Of a DNA stretch of 64,000 nucleotides, positions 61,348-64,000 are shown one piece after another. Under the pieces are notes generated by a model that saw only the letters and a program-made list of their open reading frames with translations, was not told the DNA's origin and did no database searches. How positions within the stretch are numbered: position 1 is the stretch's first letter; every line of letters begins with the position of its first letter. This DNA comes from Planctomycetota bacterium (GTDB taxonomy: Bacteria > Planctomycetota > UBA1135), in the NCBI GenBank assembly GCA_024275135.1, contig JAJRZS010000013.1:1-64000 (forward strand), written 5' to 3'. The position numbers were made by a program, and so were the translations under genes.

Positions 61348-62690
61348 TGAAACCTTTCGCCTTTGTTTTTGCAGTTGCTGGCTTGGTTGCAGCTGTTTGC
61401 TACATGCGTCCTGGTCCTGCATCTTCGGCGCCACCGCGAGACATGTTGTCGCGAGAGCCATTGGCACCCCTACAGGATGGATCGGAAAACGATTCCGAGG
61501 CTGAAAATGCGGCTACCGCCGATGCGCAACGCCTGGTTGTGCTAAAGCAAAACCAACAGGCCCTCAAAGCATTGGAGGAGCAGCGCTACGAGGATGCGGT
61601 GGGCCTGTGGCGATTGGCTTTGGAGCAAAACCCTGAAGACCCCATGCTACGACAGAATTTGTCGCGTGGGTTGGGGCGGTGGGCGGCGAAGGAGTCAGCC
61701 TTGGGGCATCACCAGATGGCCTTGGATTTATTGCAAGAAGCAGAACAGGTGGATGCTGACCAAGGTATGCCTGCTTATTGGTCGGCGCGGGTTTTGTTGC
61801 GCCTTGGCAAACGCGCGCAAGCACGGGAGGTTTTGCAAAAGGCATTGCAACAGTTCCCGCAACAGGTGGGGTTGTTGCGATTGTCTGCGGAGCTGGCGGT
61901 GGTGGAAGGCGATATGGCCTTGGCTGTTGCGCAAATGGAACAAGCTTTGACTTTGGCCCCCGATTCGGAATCCTTGCGCCAACGCCTCCAGCAGCTGCGC
62001 GCGGAAGAGGAGATGTTCCGTACATTCTTGACCGACTCCACCTCTCATTTTGAAAGTCGTTTCGATTCGCAAGATGCGCAGATGGTGCAATGGATACCCG
62101 AATTGCAGCGGGATTTGGAGGATGCCTGGGCGGATGTGGTGCAAACTCTGGGCATCCAGCCGGAGCATCGGATTTTGGTGTTGTGGTTGGATCCGGAGCG
62201 GTACCAGGGGCAAGCTCCAGATTGGTCTAGTGGCCTTTACGACGGGCGGGTGCGCATTGTGGTCGGTGATTATCCGGCGGAACAGGAAACCATCCGCTTT
62301 ACTCTGCGGCATGAACTCACCCATGCAGCTTTGCATACTTTGGGCACCCCAGTCCCCACTTGGTTGCATGAGGGTATGGCGCAAATTGCCGAAGGTCGGC
62401 AGGTGGAGATGGCGCGGGAGGAGCTCCGCTCGCGCTTGCCCTTGCGCATTCAACCGGAAGATTTAGATGCCAATTGGACGGCATGGGAAGACCGCGACAA
62501 AGTGGCTCAGGCCTATTTTTATGCTATGGTTTTTTGCGATTGGTTAAAGCAGAACTATGGACCTGGTGTGTTGATCAATCTATTTCAAAACCTGCGTGGG
62601 ATGGCTTGGGAAGATGCTTGGGAGCGCACTTTCGGAGAGGATTTTGTCAGCGTCGAAGGGCGTTACCGACGGAGCTGGGAAAAGGAGTGA
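61347..62690 (+). CDS. Exported TPR protein with gluzincin (MA-like) peptidase domain
   Basis: A 447-residue protein with a short N-terminal signal or anchor (FAFVFAVAGLVAAVCYM). About three to four TPR-like repeats (about 65-215) are rich in ALEEQRYEDAVGLWRLALEQNP-type and LGKRAQAREVLQKAL-type units. The C-terminal metallopeptidase-like domain has zinc site HELTH (His322 to His326) and THEG-type WLHEGMAQ as downstream Glu ligand. Similar proteins exist in Planctomycetota and Myxococcota; none has a known substrate. Start chosen at ATG 61347; the open frame begins earlier inside ykgJ. The final TGA overlaps the GTG of radC. Confidence 0.8.
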   Translation: MKPFAFVFAVAGLVAAVCYMRPGPASSAPPRDMLSREPLAPLQDGSENDSEAENAATADAQRLVVLKQNQQALKALEEQRYEDAVGLWRLALEQNPEDPMLRQNLSRGLGRWAAKESALGHHQMALDLLQEAEQVDADQGMPAYWSARVLLRLGKRAQAREVLQKALQQFPQQVGLLRLSAELAVVEGDMALAVAQMEQALTLAPDSESLRQRLQQLRAEEEMFRTFLTDSTSHFESRFDSQDAQMVQWIPELQRDLEDAWADVVQTLGIQPEHRILVLWLDPERYQGQAPDWSSGLYDGRVRIVVGDYPAEQETIRFTLRHELTHAALHTLGTPVPTWLHEGMAQIAEGRQVEMAREELRSRLPLRIQPEDLDANWTAWEDRDKVAQAYFYAMVFCDWLKQNYGPGVLINLFQNLRGMAWEDAWERTFGEDFVSVEGRYRRSWEKE

Positions 62691-63325
62691 CCAAGGTTGC
62701 TGCCAACCGTCTCCTTGGCAGCATGTGTGTTTCTACGACTTTCACTCGTCCGGTGGCTACTTGGAGTGAGCCAGAACTGTTGTCTTTGTTTGGGGTGGCA
62801 ACACCAAACGCCGTGCCTCTGGCGCAGGCTGCTGGTCTGGAACCGCCCGAATTAGTTCATCAATTCCAGCTAAGCGAATTGGCGGCACAACGGTTGGCTG
62901 CTGGCATGGAACTTGGGCGCCGTGCGGCAATGGAGCAAAGGGTCTTGACGGCACCGATTTGTGGAGGCGAGGATGTGTTTCGTTATCTCGCCCCCAAGCT
63001 CATGCATTTGCCCTGCGAAGTTTTTTATGCTCTTTACCTGGATACCAAAGGACGGTTGTTGTTCGAGACAGAAATCAGTCGTGGCACCCTGAGCTCCTCT
63101 TTGGTTCATCCGCGCGAGGTCTTTTCGCCAGCATTAAACCGTCGCGCGGCAGCGATTGTTGTCGCTCACAACCATCCTTCTGGTGATCCACAGCCGAGCG
63201 CAGACGATCGCGCCACCACGCGCCGTTTGCAAAGAGCGGGTCGTTTGTTGGGAGTGGAATTGCTCGATCATGTGGTGTTGGGGGCCGGTAGGTTTCTGTC
63301 CTTTCTGGAGCAGGGTTGGCTTTAA
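62687..63325 (+). CDS. radC: RadC-family JAB-domain protein
   Basis: A 212-residue protein. The N-terminal helix-hairpin-helix-like region is shorter than usual. The JAB/MPN domain carries the metal motif in VVAHNHPSGDPQPSADD (His-x-His-Pro-x7-Ser-x2-Asp) and ends VELLDHVVLGAGRFLSF. RadC proteins were linked to DNA repair, but their actual function is unsettled. GTG 62687 overlaps the stop of the TPR peptidase; ATG 62723 would give 200 residues. The stop overlaps that of convergent rsmE. Confidence 0.9.
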   Translation: MTKVAANRLLGSMCVSTTFTRPVATWSEPELLSLFGVATPNAVPLAQAAGLEPPELVHQFQLSELAAQRLAAGMELGRRAAMEQRVLTAPICGGEDVFRYLAPKLMHLPCEVFYALYLDTKGRLLFETEISRGTLSSSLVHPREVFSPALNRRAAAIVVAHNHPSGDPQPSADDRATTRRLQRAGRLLGVELLDHVVLGAGRFLSFLEQGWL

Positions 63326-64000
63326 GTTTTCGCTGACTCAAACCCATGTTGGCACAAACCCACCGCGAAAGGGGCGGCCGCCTCAATGCGCAAGATCGTC
63401 GGTGTCAACCCGGCGCCTGGAAAACCTGCGTCGCGCAAAAACTCCACCTCTTTGGCGGTGAATCCACCCTCTGGGCCAACTACGAGGAGGATGGCTTGGG
63501 CAGGTGGTGGCAGTTGCTGCAGGAGTGGGGGGCTCCCTGGCAACAAGGCAAAGCGCTGAGCCCGAGGCATGATTTGGGGCAGCTGTTCGAGGGCCAGGGG
63601 TTGGGGATGGAGTTGAGGGGGGCTAGGACGCCGGCTTTGTTGACAAACTTCCTGCATGATGGTGTGCCAGCGTCGCACCCGGCTTGGGCTGAGGTGTTCC
63701 CGCCCCACCACACTGCGGGCACAATGGAGCGGCCAGATTTGGCTGACCCCCATCTCGGTGCAACGCCGAATGAGGTCATCGCCGCGGGAGCCTTTGGGCC
63801 AGGCGGTGGCCAACCCCACTTTTCGAAGCGGAAGTTGGGGATAGGCATGGGGGCCTAGGAGTTCGAGGCTGTTTTCTCCTTGTATTCGGGCCAAAACGGC
63901 GTCTTTGGGGGGGCTTAGTAGGAGAAAAGTCTCCTTGGGTTGTAGGCGCAAAGCGCGCAGATGACGGCGCAACTCGGGCGGTGGCGTCCACCGCTGCAGG
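63322..64000 (-). CDS. rsmE: 16S rRNA (uracil1498-N3)-methyltransferase RsmE, 5' partial
   Basis: A SPOUT-fold methyltransferase that modifies U1498 of 16S rRNA. The N-terminal PUA-like region reads RWTPPPELRRHLRALRLQ. The SAM-knot segment is ILLVVGPEGGFTAKEVEFL and the end LTPTILRIEAAAPFAVGLCQHG, where the common form is LRTETA. The frame is open to the last base of the window, so the start lies outside; the internal TTG at 63972 is unlikely to be used. The stop overlaps that of radC. Confidence 0.92.
   Translation of the reverse strand, partial: LQRWTPPPELRRHLRALRLQPKETFLLLSPPKDAVLARIQGENSLELLGPHAYPQLPLRKVGLATAWPKGSRGDDLIRRCTEMGVSQIWPLHCARSVVGREHLSPSRVRRWHTIMQEVCQQSRRPSPPQLHPQPLALEQLPQIMPRAQRFALLPGSPPLLQQLPPPAQAILLVVGPEGGFTAKEVEFLRDAGFPGAGLTPTILRIEAAAPFAVGLCQHGFESAKT

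Overview
This is a gene-dense bacterial segment of moderately high GC, with very short intergenic gaps and no rRNA, tRNA, CRISPR array, insertion sequence or phage gene that I could find. No stretch of 300 bases lacks a gene; the longest gap is about 230 bp (26633-26866). Gene content and style suggest a Planctomycetota-like or related deep-branching Gram-negative heterotroph: large anchored proteins of carboxypeptidase-regulatory repeats, secreted proteins with a shared C-terminal module, eukaryote-like Ser/Thr kinases, a solute symporter with a small companion protein, and a two-subunit methylmalonyl-CoA mutase. This placement is an inference from gene style; no marker phylogeny was possible. 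The window starts inside an aldehyde dehydrogenase gene and ends inside rsmE.

Layout. 1-6000: ALDH7 dehydrogenase, ASST-like lipoprotein, small beta-barrel protein, alpha/beta hydrolase, and a hybrid histidine kinase that has lost its phospho-acceptor His. 6110-14077: one co-directional cluster of an AhpD-like gene with an in-frame UGA, mutA-mutB-meaB, a PutP-like symporter and an amidohydrolase. 14052-17574 (minus): M48 and M28 peptidases, a ROK sugar kinase and a 55-residue membrane peptide. 17619-22401: gpmI, ychF, grxC, bolA-grxD and a glycosyltransferase. 22388-27724: two secreted proteins (M36-like peptidase and LVIVD-repeat protein) and a divergent lipoprotein. 27744-39352: HAD hydrolase, bifunctional MetH/MetF-type enzyme, small membrane protein plus broken symporter, panB, porin, phosphodiesterase-family enzyme and GAF-PAS-GGDEF-EAL regulator. 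39386-54611 (all minus): Nudix, a biotin-dependent acyl-CoA carboxylase (carrier, carboxyltransferase, biotin carboxylase, with a DUF1579 protein), and a block of three large carboxypeptidase-regulatory-repeat proteins with a transporter and an M28-PDZ peptidase. 54737-64000: zinc peptidase and pgi, PpiC foldase, Clp-type ATPase, a kinase-YkgJ-TPR peptidase-radC operon, and rsmE.

How the genes fit together. The carboxylase (39952-44284) and the mutase with its MeaB chaperone (6690-11787) could together take propionyl-CoA to succinyl-CoA; no epimerase is present and the carboxylase substrate is not proven.

The strongest unusual finding is an AhpD-family selenoprotein gene (6123-6680). Its UGA sits exactly at the second cysteine of the redox motif (C-H-Y-U), and a hairpin downstream satisfies the bacterial SECIS pattern. 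Two other signals run across the window. About eighteen genes have a TANNNT hexamer ending 6-10 nt before the start codon, which implies widespread leaderless transcripts. Three otherwise intact coding frames carry one in-frame TAA, each at a position where Gln (CAA) would fit.
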